The notes under the pieces were generated by a model. That model was not told where the DNA came from. It did no database searches and saw only the letters and a list, made by a program, of their open reading frames with translations. This document shows, piece after piece, positions 25,933 to 35,116 of a stretch of DNA of 53,338 bases; position 1 is the first letter of the stretch, and every line of letters starts with the position of its first letter. The stretch is from JBIIJL01 sp044233795. GTDB lineage: Bacteria; Pseudomonadota; Gammaproteobacteria; Legionellales; Legionellaceae. The DNA lies in assembly GCA_044233795.1 (NCBI GenBank), contig JBIIJL010000004.1:1-53338 (forward strand). The letters run 5' to 3'. Position numbers and translations under genes: made by a program.

Positions 25933-28815
25933 TCAATTTTCGCCCATACCCTTCACATTAGCACCGCCACTTTCTGATACGGCCTGTTGAGCTTTACCAA
26001 GCCCTTTGCTCGCTTCAGCACCGAGTTGTTTGCCCATTTGCATTTGAGCAGCTTGAGTACTTTCACCAGCTTTATCTACTTTGCCTTTTGTTTCTTCACC
26101 CCATTGCGACGTATCCTGACCATAACTTTCAGGCGTTCCACCAATCCACCTCAAAACTTTATCAGGAAGAATTGAAATGAGCGTAAACGCCTTAGTAACT
26201 ACGGTAACGTATAGTGATGTATAAATGAGAATTGAGAAAAAGTACGCATAGATCCCAGCCCATCCGGTATACCCCCCTGAAACGGCTCCTGCAGCTGGTG
26301 TATCTTGAAGATCAAGATTAGGGAGTAACATCGCGCCCGCGCCCTCTGTCCCATACTTACTGCTGCCCTGAATAAACCCAATCGCATTATCAAAACCTGC
26401 GTTGATGATCCAAACACTAACATAAGATACCGCAATCGCGGCAATATAGCCGATAATCATCATTGAAGGCCTTAAGAAAACATTCATGAGAATCATAATC
26501 GCTTGCTCACCCTTACCAAAAGCGTCATGACCTTCTGGATGAGTGACTCCTAAAGCTACAATGGGCGCAGCAACCATAGATTCAATTACCGCCATCAACC
26601 ACGCAATCGTACCAAAAGTGAAGACCATATAAGGCATGACGGGTACATAGTAAGCCGTAGAATAACCTACGCTTGTCATCACACCAAGCCAAGCGAGCAA
26701 CATTGGGTATAACATCATTATAATAACAAAGATAAATGCACCAAAAACAGGGATCATTGCACAAGTAATAGCAAGTTCAATAAGATCTATCCAAAGATTT
26801 GAAACATAGTTAATGTAATAAGTCCCCATTTGTGCAAGAGCAACCACCGGATTTACTCCGGGTGTATCAATAAGACTCAACCCTCTATCAAAAATAGATT
26901 TCATGCCCAATAATGGATATTGAAGAAAGGTCATCACTACTAAGTTTAGAAAAGTCTGAAAGACCTGTAGGAAGAAGTTATAAATAAATCTGAATAGATA
27001 ATTGTAAAGCAAATCTCCAAACATCCCCATCAAGCATGTCGACCAAAACATAATTTTAAGTTCACCACAACCAAAACTTGTTTCTGGCAATTGATAGGCA
27101 TTTGTATCGACAGAGATATTCATATTAGCAGCAAATTTTAAGGGATTCATACCGGGCTGACCAGGCAATTTAAGAACTGTGGCATTATTTGTATAACCAT
27201 AGACAGTTGAAGACCCAAGGCCACCTAAAGGCGCTTTTACCGGGTTTGCTGCATCGGGGGCTGTGATAGTGGAAGGCAACATACCCCACCCATTCACAAG
27301 CGTTATCATCGGGATAATCTTGGTAGGATCCTTGTTTAGCCACAAACACAGTTTGCCATAAACCCCAACACAATTCGGAGACGCAAGACTGCCACCAAAT
27401 ATCTTGATAATAGCATTTAAATCGATAGTACTTTTTTCTAGACCCGTTGCACTGTCAGTTGTTCCTGAATTATCATTCGCTTGAATGTTAAGATTAACTA
27501 AATCAAAGAAATAACTCCCCGCCATCATCCAGCCCTGGGTAGAAGCATCTTGAATAAAAGCGTGGCTATTACTAGTCGCCTTATCTGAGTTCCCTTGGTT
27601 AATCAAATTTAGGGTCGGTTCCATAATGCCATTATAATCTGCAATTGCACCCTGAAATTCAGTACCGTTAAACAAAGGAGCCCCGTTAGAACCTGGGATG
27701 TCTCCCCAAAGCACGCAGTTAGGATCAGAACCATCTGTGCACGCCTGACCGCTAGGAGTGAGCGGCACCCCAAACTGCTGAAGGGCGACTTCAGAAAATC
27801 GGCCATTAGGGGTTAAATTCTGCGTTTTAATCAAACTAGGATTATTCTCCACCATCACTTGCGCAAGGCTTGACAAGTCCAAATACATCTGTTGGATTGC
27901 AATAACCCGAGACATGCGGGCTGTTTTCAAGTCACTCTCTGAAACAAGGCCCTTGAGCGTAGAATTAAATCGGCTATCCTCAAATCTGTTCCATGTAATT
28001 TGTCCACATACTCCATTCAAAAAATGATATAGACCATCAGGAAAGTTTGGCATATCCATAGTAAGTGTGGTACTACCCGAGAAGTCCGATTCTTTACGAA
28101 TAAAATCAACTGAACTAATAAAATTGGGCACACTACTATCACAAAACTCCTTCATATCAGAATCTATCTGGCCAAAACAGGGACCTGTTGAATTTGCCTT
28201 TTGTGTTTTGTAAGAATCAAGCTGGTTCTCTAGTTGAGTTTGTATACCCTGCATACAAACCTGACCTGCTAACATCACCTGTGCCGCAAGGGGCACGCCT
28301 GAACCACTTCCTCTCATAAGCTCTATCGCAGGATTAGATTGCCCTTGGATAATGACGCCACCTCGGTTGAGATAACTTAATGCCGCATCCCAAACTTTAT
28401 CTGCTGCCCCGACACCTTGCACGACAACCCACATTACAAAGATCTGCATCAAGCAATAACCTGAGGCTTTGGGTATCAACAGCGTCAAACCAATCACTGA
28501 ACGCACGGGAACCCAAATTGACGACCATTTTTGCCCAAGCATTTGTCCTTCTTGAGCCGTATTCATGGTTGATACCAACAAGGTATATGTAATTACAATG
28601 CCGCCCAAAGCCAATACCGCCGCATTAAAAACTGCAAACATACTACCCATAATCTGGGAGCCAGTACCATGCAAAATACCATCAACCACACCAAACAAAT
28701 TGCCTAGAAATACCACAGAAAAATCGCTGGCTGGAGGGGAAAAACTTAATGAGCCATCCGCAAAGGCCAACAGCGGGAACAGGATGAGCAAAAATAGAAA
28801 TAGAATTTTCTTCAT
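25933..28815 (-). CDS. dotA: Dot/Icm inner-membrane/secreted protein DotA
   Basis: This large polytopic protein of 960 residues has a cleavable signal peptide (MKKILFLFLLILFPLLAFA). An early hydrophobic pair (VFNAAVLALGGIVITYTLLV, VRSVIGLTLLIPKASGYCL) precedes a long Cys-containing periplasmic-type region (about residues 180-600). A cluster of helices then carries YPLLGMKSIFDRG, AFIFVIIMMLYPMLLAWLGV and MPYMVFTFGTIAWLMAVIES. This is DotA of the type IVB system, related to TraY of IncI plasmids. The C-terminal tail is Gly/Gln-rich. It overlaps icmV by ATGA, giving the conserved icmV-dotA pair. Confidence 0.95.
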   Translation of the reverse strand: MKKILFLFLLILFPLLAFADGSLSFSPPASDFSVVFLGNLFGVVDGILHGTGSQIMGSMFAVFNAAVLALGGIVITYTLLVSTMNTAQEGQMLGQKWSSIWVPVRSVIGLTLLIPKASGYCLMQIFVMWVVVQGVGAADKVWDAALSYLNRGGVIIQGQSNPAIELMRGSGSGVPLAAQVMLAGQVCMQGIQTQLENQLDSYKTQKANSTGPCFGQIDSDMKEFCDSSVPNFISSVDFIRKESDFSGSTTLTMDMPNFPDGLYHFLNGVCGQITWNRFEDSRFNSTLKGLVSESDLKTARMSRVIAIQQMYLDLSSLAQVMVENNPSLIKTQNLTPNGRFSEVALQQFGVPLTPSGQACTDGSDPNCVLWGDIPGSNGAPLFNGTEFQGAIADYNGIMEPTLNLINQGNSDKATSNSHAFIQDASTQGWMMAGSYFFDLVNLNIQANDNSGTTDSATGLEKSTIDLNAIIKIFGGSLASPNCVGVYGKLCLWLNKDPTKIIPMITLVNGWGMLPSTITAPDAANPVKAPLGGLGSSTVYGYTNNATVLKLPGQPGMNPLKFAANMNISVDTNAYQLPETSFGCGELKIMFWSTCLMGMFGDLLYNYLFRFIYNFFLQVFQTFLNLVVMTFLQYPLLGMKSIFDRGLSLIDTPGVNPVVALAQMGTYYINYVSNLWIDLIELAITCAMIPVFGAFIFVIIMMLYPMLLAWLGVMTSVGYSTAYYVPVMPYMVFTFGTIAWLMAVIESMVAAPIVALGVTHPEGHDAFGKGEQAIMILMNVFLRPSMMIIGYIAAIAVSYVSVWIINAGFDNAIGFIQGSSKYGTEGAGAMLLPNLDLQDTPAAGAVSGGYTGWAGIYAYFFSILIYTSLYVTVVTKAFTLISILPDKVLRWIGGTPESYGQDTSQWGEETKGKVDKAGESTQAAQMQMGKQLGAEASKGLGKAQQAVSESGGANVKGMGEN

Positions 28816-29282
28816 GGTTTTTCACCCATTAAACCTTGCTTCAACCATTCCTGAAAGGTGCAGCCAAGTTTCCGTTCTTTAATAATGAAATACCAAAAGT
28901 GGTAACGAAATGCCAGGACTACCGCGATGGCAGTCACTATTAATCCTATCACCCCCCCTTTCCATCCTCCATCAACAAAGAGATAAATCGTATATCCAAA
29001 CAACAAAATTGCACCACAAAGCATGAGTTTACTTAAACGTAATAAACCTATTTGTCTTGCTATAAGATCGCCGTCATTTAGATGTAACCGGTGTTGTATT
29101 TCTTTGAAATTTTCTTTCGATACGTTCTTTTGCGGAACAAAAAATTTCTTAAAGCCGCTCAAAAGATACCAAGAAATAGACTTCATGCGTTCCCAATCAA
29201 TCCACATGGGAATATTGAGGATTCGGCCTATCACTCGCCCGATTCTTGATCTGCGTTTAGGAGCTTGGGATTTTTTTTTCAT
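28812..29282 (-). CDS. icmV: Dot/Icm protein IcmV
   Basis: This 156-residue inner-membrane Dot/Icm component has a basic N-terminus (MKKKSQAPKRRSRIGRVIGR) and two adjacent membrane helices at about residues 90-135 (LMLCGAILLFGYTIYLFV and GVIGLIVTAIAVVLAF). It has a short C-terminal tail. The WYLLSGFKKFFVP segment fits IcmV. It is the first gene of icmV-dotA and diverges from icmW across 102 bases. Confidence 0.92.
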   Translation of the reverse strand: MKKKSQAPKRRSRIGRVIGRILNIPMWIDWERMKSISWYLLSGFKKFFVPQKNVSKENFKEIQHRLHLNDGDLIARQIGLLRLSKLMLCGAILLFGYTIYLFVDGGWKGGVIGLIVTAIAVVLAFRYHFWYFIIKERKLGCTFQEWLKQGLMGEKP

Positions 29283-29366
29283 ACACTATCTTGAATTCCA
29301 ATAGACATTTATATTTCATAATATATGATATTAGTCATCTATAGTGCAAACAACCTTCAATTGACC

Positions 29367-29382
29367 GTAAAAAAAGAGTAAA
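29367..29382. promoter_or_regulatory. CpxR-like direct repeat in the icmV/icmW divergent promoter region
   Basis: GTAAA (29367-29371), 6 bases and GTAAA (29378-29382) match the known CpxR consensus GTAAA-N(4-8)-GTAAA. It lies 85-100 bases upstream of the icmV start but only 2 bases before the icmW ATG, so it would fit icmV control better. The stretch is A-rich and also contains the weak AAGAG ribosome site of icmW, so chance is possible. Confidence 0.35.
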
Positions 29383-29384
29383 AA

Positions 29385-29840
29385 ATGCCCGATCTAAGCC
29401 ATAAAGCAGCAGCAGAGTACTGGCATGACTACGTTGACCCCATGATTTACCGCGTTGTCACATTTATGGAAAGTGTTGAGGATTGGACACTTGATGGTAA
29501 CCCAGAGCTTGAAGCAGCCATTGAACAATTGGGTAAAGAGCTAGATGATATCACCTCAATTGATATGAATACGCTTGGTCAAGAAGATAAATTTATTCGC
29601 ATTGTGGGAAATATTAAATCGGGACGAGGTTTGCGCCTATTACAAGCCATCGATACCGTTCATCCAGGCAGTGCCTCTAAAATTCTTATACATGCCGAAG
29701 AAACAAGCATGTCAGTTTTCGATCCGGCTGGTTTTTTCCTTAAAAGAAACATAGTTTTCGAACGGTTACGTTTGTTAGCCCGAGTTTTTTCTGAATATCG
29801 ACTAAAACTAGTAGCTCGTGCTCTTGAGGGAGAGGAATGA
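29385..29840 (+). CDS. icmW: Dot/Icm type IV secretion chaperone IcmW
   Basis: This small acidic cytoplasmic protein of 151 residues begins MPDLSHKAAAEYWHDYVDPM and contains RVVTFMESVEDWTLDGNPEL, VGNIKSGRGLRLLQAID and EETSMSVFDPAGFFLKRN. These are strongly IcmW. IcmW acts with IcmS as an adaptor that delivers effectors to the DotL coupling complex. It is followed by icmX with an ATGA overlap, the usual arrangement. Confidence 0.95.
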   Translation: MPDLSHKAAAEYWHDYVDPMIYRVVTFMESVEDWTLDGNPELEAAIEQLGKELDDITSIDMNTLGQEDKFIRIVGNIKSGRGLRLLQAIDTVHPGSASKILIHAEETSMSVFDPAGFFLKRNIVFERLRLLARVFSEYRLKLVARALEGEE

Positions 29841-31267
29841 TGAATAATAAGTACCATAAGGTTATTTTAACCTTGTTATTAATGACAACCATCAATACCT
29901 CTTTAAATGCTGATAGTCCTTATGATCAAAGTGGGCAACAAATCAGCAATAACACAGGGAGCTTGGTCACCTATTTTCTCAATTTAGGCGGCTATTTAGG
30001 TTTTGACTTAACGCAACCACCGAAAAGCGTGCCTCCTTCTACCTTGTTGTCGGACACTACCAACCAATTGTTAGGAGCCTCAACTCAGGGCACATCCCAA
30101 TTACCTTTTTTTAGTTTGCTTTTTGACACATTTATTGGCGCCGTTCCTGTAAACGCAGCTTTGCTGAATACAACACTCAAACAATTTGTGCCAAGCAGTA
30201 ATTCAGCTTACTCTGTTATCAATGCCTTTGCTAACACAACCTTCCCCTCTTATAATAGTGTAGGCTCACCACAATCAAGCACGGGAACCATCTCTGTAAA
30301 TAGCGGTATTGACCAACCAACGTATCAACAAGACCCTATCAGCCAGGCCGTGATGAATATTCTTGGCACACCCGATTACAGTTTTTGTATGAATAACAGC
30401 GCAACCCAATGGACTGGTGATATTTTTGGCAGCGGAGCATCAAGCACACAACCTAACTACCCCGATTGCCATTACCTCTCTTCGCTCAATGTGGTCAGTA
30501 ATGTCATTGGTACATTGCCTAAACCACAAGATTTTTTCTCACCAAAATATAACCAACTGTTTTTGAGCCAACTCAACAGTAACCTATTAACAGCTCCACT
30601 CTTACTAGATACTAACGCCACAGAACAGTCAACTGGAAATACCCCAAACCAAGGCAAACCAGGCGCGCTAACAGCCCAGAGTCAAGCGCAACAAGCAGCG
30701 AATTTTATTCGTTATGCCAGTGGCTCTGTGGTGCCTGTTGTGTTACCCAAGTTTTCAGACTACACAAAACTTTTTGCTCAGGCATCTTCAACTGATGGCA
30801 GTTTTAGCCAAGGGGTGGTCATTCAAGCTCAGTCGACGTTGGCTAATTATCTGGCCGGGCTGCGAGTATATGCTGCTCAAAGTTCCGTGGGTTTCAGTAA
30901 TCTTTACTATATTTTATCCAAAAGACTGCCTCAAAATATGGGGGCCTCTAACGCCCAATCCATTTCAAGTCAGGCTCTAAGTGAATTTACCATGGCCACT
31001 TGGAGACTGTACAACCCGAATGGCGGCTCCAATACCGCCTGGCTCAATCAACTAGATAAGGCATCCGCATCATCCGTTCAAAAAGAAATAGCGACGCTGC
31101 TTGCTGAAATCAACTACCAACTTTATCTTAATCGTCAACAAGACGAGCGCTTACTGTTGACAAACACGATATTGCTCTTCCAAAATGCTCGTGCAGGCCA
31201 GCCCTCAGCCCCATCAACTTCCGATGGGTCTCAACCAACGCCACCCCAATCACCAACAGGGCATTAG
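29837..31267 (+). CDS. icmX: Dot/Icm periplasmic protein IcmX
   Basis: This 476-residue exported protein has a signal peptide (KVILTLLLMTTINTSLNADS). The body is Ser/Gln/Asn-rich with LNLGGYLGFDLTQPP near the start and a helical C-terminal half (FTMATWRLYNPNGG, EIATLLAEINYQLYLNRQQD), ending in a Pro/Ser tail. It follows icmW with a 4-base overlap; ATG 29840 is a second possible start with better spacing from GGAG. Its last 4 bases overlap the convergent heptosyltransferase stop. Confidence 0.92.
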   Translation: MMNNKYHKVILTLLLMTTINTSLNADSPYDQSGQQISNNTGSLVTYFLNLGGYLGFDLTQPPKSVPPSTLLSDTTNQLLGASTQGTSQLPFFSLLFDTFIGAVPVNAALLNTTLKQFVPSSNSAYSVINAFANTTFPSYNSVGSPQSSTGTISVNSGIDQPTYQQDPISQAVMNILGTPDYSFCMNNSATQWTGDIFGSGASSTQPNYPDCHYLSSLNVVSNVIGTLPKPQDFFSPKYNQLFLSQLNSNLLTAPLLLDTNATEQSTGNTPNQGKPGALTAQSQAQQAANFIRYASGSVVPVVLPKFSDYTKLFAQASSTDGSFSQGVVIQAQSTLANYLAGLRVYAAQSSVGFSNLYYILSKRLPQNMGASNAQSISSQALSEFTMATWRLYNPNGGSNTAWLNQLDKASASSVQKEIATLLAEINYQLYLNRQQDERLLLTNTILLFQNARAGQPSAPSTSDGSQPTPPQSPTGH

Positions 31268-32331
31268 TCTGATTGAAAGATAGAGCGAAGAACACTGTCA
31301 ACTCTGTCAATCACTTCGTTTAGGGGTATAAGCTGCATCGTATGACGACCGTGAGCATGTGTACCCCATACGTTGGTTTCAGGTGATTTCTTTAAAATAG
31401 AAATCACCGCTTCACCGTAGTAATCAACAGCTAAATGCCGATAAGTATAAGGCCCTGAAACCTCTGCACTCGTTACTGCATGTAACGCGACTACAGGTGT
31501 TCCCATGGCCGCTGCCATATGAGATGGTCCGGTATCAGGGCATAGCAGAAGACAGGCTTTATCGATGAGAGCAAGCAAACGCTTGGGCGTTGTTTTTCCA
31601 ATGAGGTTAAGCACCTTAACGGAGCCCTCAATCGCATCCCCTAAAGATTTGTCGTAGGCCATAGGCCCACCAGTGAGAATGACCTGCGCTTGCCAAGTAT
31701 TCTGTAGATGTTTGATAACCTCAATATAGTGCTCAACGGACCAACTTCGCTCAGGCTTGCTTGCAGCTGGGTTAACCAAAACGAGTGGACGTGCTGTATG
31801 AGATAATTGATCCAAGGCCCATTGTTGATCTTCAATCGCTATAGGCAGATCCCAACGGATGATTTTTTCCTCAACACCAAGAGCTGAAGCAAATTTAAGA
31901 AATCCATCCAACGTATGCTCATTTCCAGGACTGATAGTTTCGCGCACAAAAAAACCATGACCATCTTTGGCTCGAAGCTTGTCGTAACCAATTTTTCTAG
32001 CCGCGTTGATTAAAGGGTATAATAAATTGGCACGAAGACTCGCTTGAGCTGCCAATAATACATCGAAAGAACGCCCATGTACGCGTTTTTTAAATCGCCA
32101 ATAATCTGCAATGGTGCTCGGTTTGTCAATAACGATAAATTCAACTCCATCCATGCCCTCAACAAGATCATACGCGGGACGAGAAATTACCCAGGTCAGA
32201 GATATTTCAGGCAAATAAGCTTGGAGCGTTCTTATCAAGGGCACAATCATCAATGCATCGCCCAAAGCTGACAAGCGTACGATACAAATAGAACGAGGGG
32301 CTTGCTGTATATCTTTGTACTTTTTAGTCAT
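31264..32331 (-). CDS. Glycosyltransferase family 9 (LPS heptosyltransferase-like)
   Basis: This GT-B enzyme of the GT9 family, about 355 residues, probably transfers ADP-heptose to lipid A-core. It has an N-terminal IVRLSALGDALMIVPLIRTL and the C-terminal nucleotide-sugar motif LCPDTGPSHMAAAMGTPVVA. It starts at ATG 32331, overlapping the zinc-finger gene by 8 bases; the longer frame to 32433 reads inside that gene. Whether it is heptosyltransferase I or II cannot be told from the sequence alone. Confidence 0.88.
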   Translation of the reverse strand: MTKKYKDIQQAPRSICIVRLSALGDALMIVPLIRTLQAYLPEISLTWVISRPAYDLVEGMDGVEFIVIDKPSTIADYWRFKKRVHGRSFDVLLAAQASLRANLLYPLINAARKIGYDKLRAKDGHGFFVRETISPGNEHTLDGFLKFASALGVEEKIIRWDLPIAIEDQQWALDQLSHTARPLVLVNPAASKPERSWSVEHYIEVIKHLQNTWQAQVILTGGPMAYDKSLGDAIEGSVKVLNLIGKTTPKRLLALIDKACLLLCPDTGPSHMAAAMGTPVVALHAVTSAEVSGPYTYRHLAVDYYGEAVISILKKSPETNVWGTHAHGRHTMQLIPLNEVIDRVDSVLRSIFQSD

Positions 32332-32518
32332 CTTGTAAAACAAATAGCGTGCCGCAGTACGGACAAAGTTCTTCCCTGCTTTCTTCGATAGGTAAATACA
32401 CCTTAGGATGAGCATTCCACAATTCCATAGCACTCGTAGGACAGCTCAAAGGTAGATCTCGCTGGTGAACAACATACTTTCTCTTGGTGCAGGCCGGTTT
32501 TTTTTTGCTCTCGGACAT
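32324..32518 (-). CDS. Small zinc-finger (zf-CHCC-type) protein
   Basis: This 64-residue protein carries possible zinc ligands in LPLSCPTSAMELWNAHPKVY and the C-terminal pair ELCPYCGTLF. That is the CxxC plus upstream Cys/His pattern of the NDUFS6/zf-CHCC family. Such proteins often sit beside LPS core genes. It overlaps the heptosyltransferase start, so the two should be co-translated. Function unknown. Confidence 0.82.
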   Translation of the reverse strand: MSESKKKPACTKRKYVVHQRDLPLSCPTSAMELWNAHPKVYLPIEESREELCPYCGTLFVLQDD

Positions 32519-32546
32519 TTTTTTCTCCAGAAATAACTCTTCTCTT

Positions 32547-33485
32547 CTACAGCTTGAAATTATCCAATATTTGTTCTGTGATAGCCATGATTTCAGTAAG
32601 CTTCAATTGATTTTCTGCAACAAGAATATGCCCCTCTGGCCAATGACGTAGCCACGTCAATTGGCGCTTAGCCAACTGCCTAGTGGCGGCAATACCTTTT
32701 AAAGAAAGTTCATGCAGTGGAAGACTTCCTTCAAGATAATCCATCACTTGGCGGTAGCCAACACTTCTAGTTGATGGATGGGTTTTGTTCACGCCCCATT
32801 TTGTAATGAGATTTTCAACCTCACCAATCAAACCCTCCGCTAACATGTATTCAAAACGTTTCTCAATACGTTCATGTAACCAAACCCTACTTTGTGGCAT
32901 CAATATCAGATTCACAAATTGATGTGATACGGCAATTTTTGGGGAAATAAAAAAATCTGACAACGAACGTTGGGTGAGTTCATATACTTCTAACGCCCGT
33001 TGAATACGTTGCGTGTCATTAGGATGAATTCTCGCGGCTGTGATTGGATCTATACGACTAAGCTCAGCATGCATAAAGGGCCAACCATGTTGTGAGGCTT
33101 TTTTGAAAAGTGTTGCTCTTACACTCTCATCAGCTTCAGGTAGCAATGACAAACCTTGCTGAAGCGCTTTAAAATACATCATCGTTCCGCCCACTAACAA
33201 AGGAATTTTACCTTTCTCACGTATTGTTAGACTAATTCTTATTACATCTTCACAAAATAAGGCCGCTGAATAACTATCGACAGGATCTAGAATGTCTATC
33301 AAATGATGCGGAGCGTCTTTTAAAGTGTTTTTTGCAGGTTTAGCTGTACCAATATTCATGTCGCGATATATCATCGCCGAATCAACACTTATGATTTCAA
33401 AAGGGAAGTGCTGAACCAACTCACAAGCCACATCCGTCTTCCCAACTGCAGTTGGCCCCATTAAACAAAATAGAAGATTGCTCAT
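32547..33485 (-). CDS. miaA: tRNA dimethylallyltransferase MiaA
   Basis: This 312-residue enzyme adds the dimethylallyl group to A37 of tRNAs reading UNN codons. It has P-loop GPTAVGKTDVACEL, ISVDSAMIYRDMNIGTAKP, PLLVGGTMMYFKAL and the C-terminal TRQLAKRQLTWLR. Its DMAPP donor would come from the mevalonate/Fni route encoded elsewhere in the window. It overlaps mutL by 4 bases. No hfq follows, unlike E. coli. Confidence 0.96.
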   Translation of the reverse strand: MSNLLFCLMGPTAVGKTDVACELVQHFPFEIISVDSAMIYRDMNIGTAKPAKNTLKDAPHHLIDILDPVDSYSAALFCEDVIRISLTIREKGKIPLLVGGTMMYFKALQQGLSLLPEADESVRATLFKKASQHGWPFMHAELSRIDPITAARIHPNDTQRIQRALEVYELTQRSLSDFFISPKIAVSHQFVNLILMPQSRVWLHERIEKRFEYMLAEGLIGEVENLITKWGVNKTHPSTRSVGYRQVMDYLEGSLPLHELSLKGIAATRQLAKRQLTWLRHWPEGHILVAENQLKLTEIMAITEQILDNFKL

Positions 33486-35116
33486 AGACTTTCAGCCACT
33501 AGTCGTCGACATGCTTCTTTTTCAAGGAGAACAACACCGACAACCGACAAAGGCCTCTGCGCTAATTGAGACCTCAGTGCATCAAGAAGTGTATTACGGG
33601 CCTCTAAAGAGCAATGATATCCAATATAGGATTGACAACTAACCACAAGTTTCATGAGTTCGTGATCTGTGGGTATTATACTCGGCAACGCATGTACTAG
33701 TTGTTTAATATCAAGCTCTGGAAGACAAATGGGTAACGTCCGTATAACTATTTGTTTTTCACCAATCCAATCCATTTGGATACCAAGAGCTAACAACTTT
33801 GCTTGGCATTGCTCAAATATTTTTCGATATCTTGGTTCAATTATAAATGTAACCGGTACCAGCAAAGGGCGGCTTTGGAGAGGATACTCACTATTTTCTA
33901 AAAATATTCTCAAACGATGCTCTGCAAAGCGCTTGATCTCAACAAGAAAAGACTCTCCGTTAATTTGCACCAAAACAAACTCGTCATTCAACACCAACCA
34001 TTCATCTGATTGTAGAGCCTCTTCTTCCAAATCACCGTGTAATGGTGTTGGGCGATAATCCTCTGTGATACGCATTGGAAGAACTTCCCCTATCGGGTTT
34101 TTTTGTTGAGGCTGATAATTAAGCGCATCGGTCAAACTGCTTACGATAAAATCGTGCACCATTCTTGGCTCAGTAAAACGAACCTCATGCTTTGTAGGGT
34201 GCACATTGACATCAACATCTGCTGTTGGGAGAGTCAAATACAACAAGCATAAAGGGAAACGTCCGGGCGGAAGCTCTTCGCCATAGGCTCGCTTTATGGC
34301 ATGATTCAGCAACTTATCTTTCACCATCCGCTGATTAACATACATCCACTGCTTATCATTTTGACTACGGTAGAGATCAAATCTACTCAGCCAGCCTGAT
34401 AAGCGCATGTCTCCATGCTCAACATCAAGAAACACTGCGCGATCTATAAACTGGCTCCCTAATAGTTTTTTTATCCGCAAAAGACGCGTCCTTTCAGACA
34501 TCACTCCGGGTAAATCCAACATCAACTTATCATTATGCCGTAGAGTCAAAGCAACCTTAGGCTCACAGAGCGCAAAGCGTTTGACCACTGCATCAATTGC
34601 TAAATATTCACTCTGCGAGGATTTAAGAAATTTTTTGCGCACGGGTACATTGCAGAATAAATCTGCAACCTCAACGGTTGTTCCCTCACGCCTTGCACAA
34701 GGAGAAATCCGATAACTACCACCCATTGCCTCAAGCAGCATTCCATGCGCTTGATTGAGAGGCTTAGAGCTGATGCTCATACGAGAAACTGCTGCGATAC
34801 TTGCTAACGCCTCGCCACGAAAACCCATACTGCTTATTGAGTACAAATCACTTAATTTGGTTATTTTGCTCGTAGCATGTGCGGCAATCGACAGGTGCAA
34901 ATCCTCTTGAACAATCCCACGCCCGTTATCGCTAATTTTGATTTGATTCAATCCACCCAAGCCAATATCGATAGAAATAACATCCGCACCTGCATCAAGG
35001 GCATTTTCTAGAAGCTCTTTTACGACTGATGCCGGACGCTCGATCACCTCACCTGCAGCAATCTGATTAGCAAGCGCCTCTGATAGCTGCTGAATTCTTG
35101 GCACAATTACGTCCAT
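33482..35116 (-). CDS. mutL: DNA mismatch repair protein MutL
   Basis: This 544-residue GHKL ATPase has VVKELLENALDAGAD, SDNGRGI, SSMGFRGEALASI and the YVNQRMVKDKLL and DVNVHPTKHEVRF segments. The C-terminal dimerisation domain is present (about residues 365-540), but the DQHAxxExxxxE endonuclease motif is absent, as in E. coli-type MutL. It is shorter than E. coli MutL (615), mainly through a short linker. It overlaps the amidase gene by 10 bases. Confidence 0.96.
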   Translation of the reverse strand: MDVIVPRIQQLSEALANQIAAGEVIERPASVVKELLENALDAGADVISIDIGLGGLNQIKISDNGRGIVQEDLHLSIAAHATSKITKLSDLYSISSMGFRGEALASIAAVSRMSISSKPLNQAHGMLLEAMGGSYRISPCARREGTTVEVADLFCNVPVRKKFLKSSQSEYLAIDAVVKRFALCEPKVALTLRHNDKLMLDLPGVMSERTRLLRIKKLLGSQFIDRAVFLDVEHGDMRLSGWLSRFDLYRSQNDKQWMYVNQRMVKDKLLNHAIKRAYGEELPPGRFPLCLLYLTLPTADVDVNVHPTKHEVRFTEPRMVHDFIVSSLTDALNYQPQQKNPIGEVLPMRITEDYRPTPLHGDLEEEALQSDEWLVLNDEFVLVQINGESFLVEIKRFAEHRLRIFLENSEYPLQSRPLLVPVTFIIEPRYRKIFEQCQAKLLALGIQMDWIGEKQIVIRTLPICLPELDIKQLVHALPSIIPTDHELMKLVVSCQSYIGYHCSLEARNTLLDALRSQLAQRPLSVVGVVLLEKEACRRLVAESL

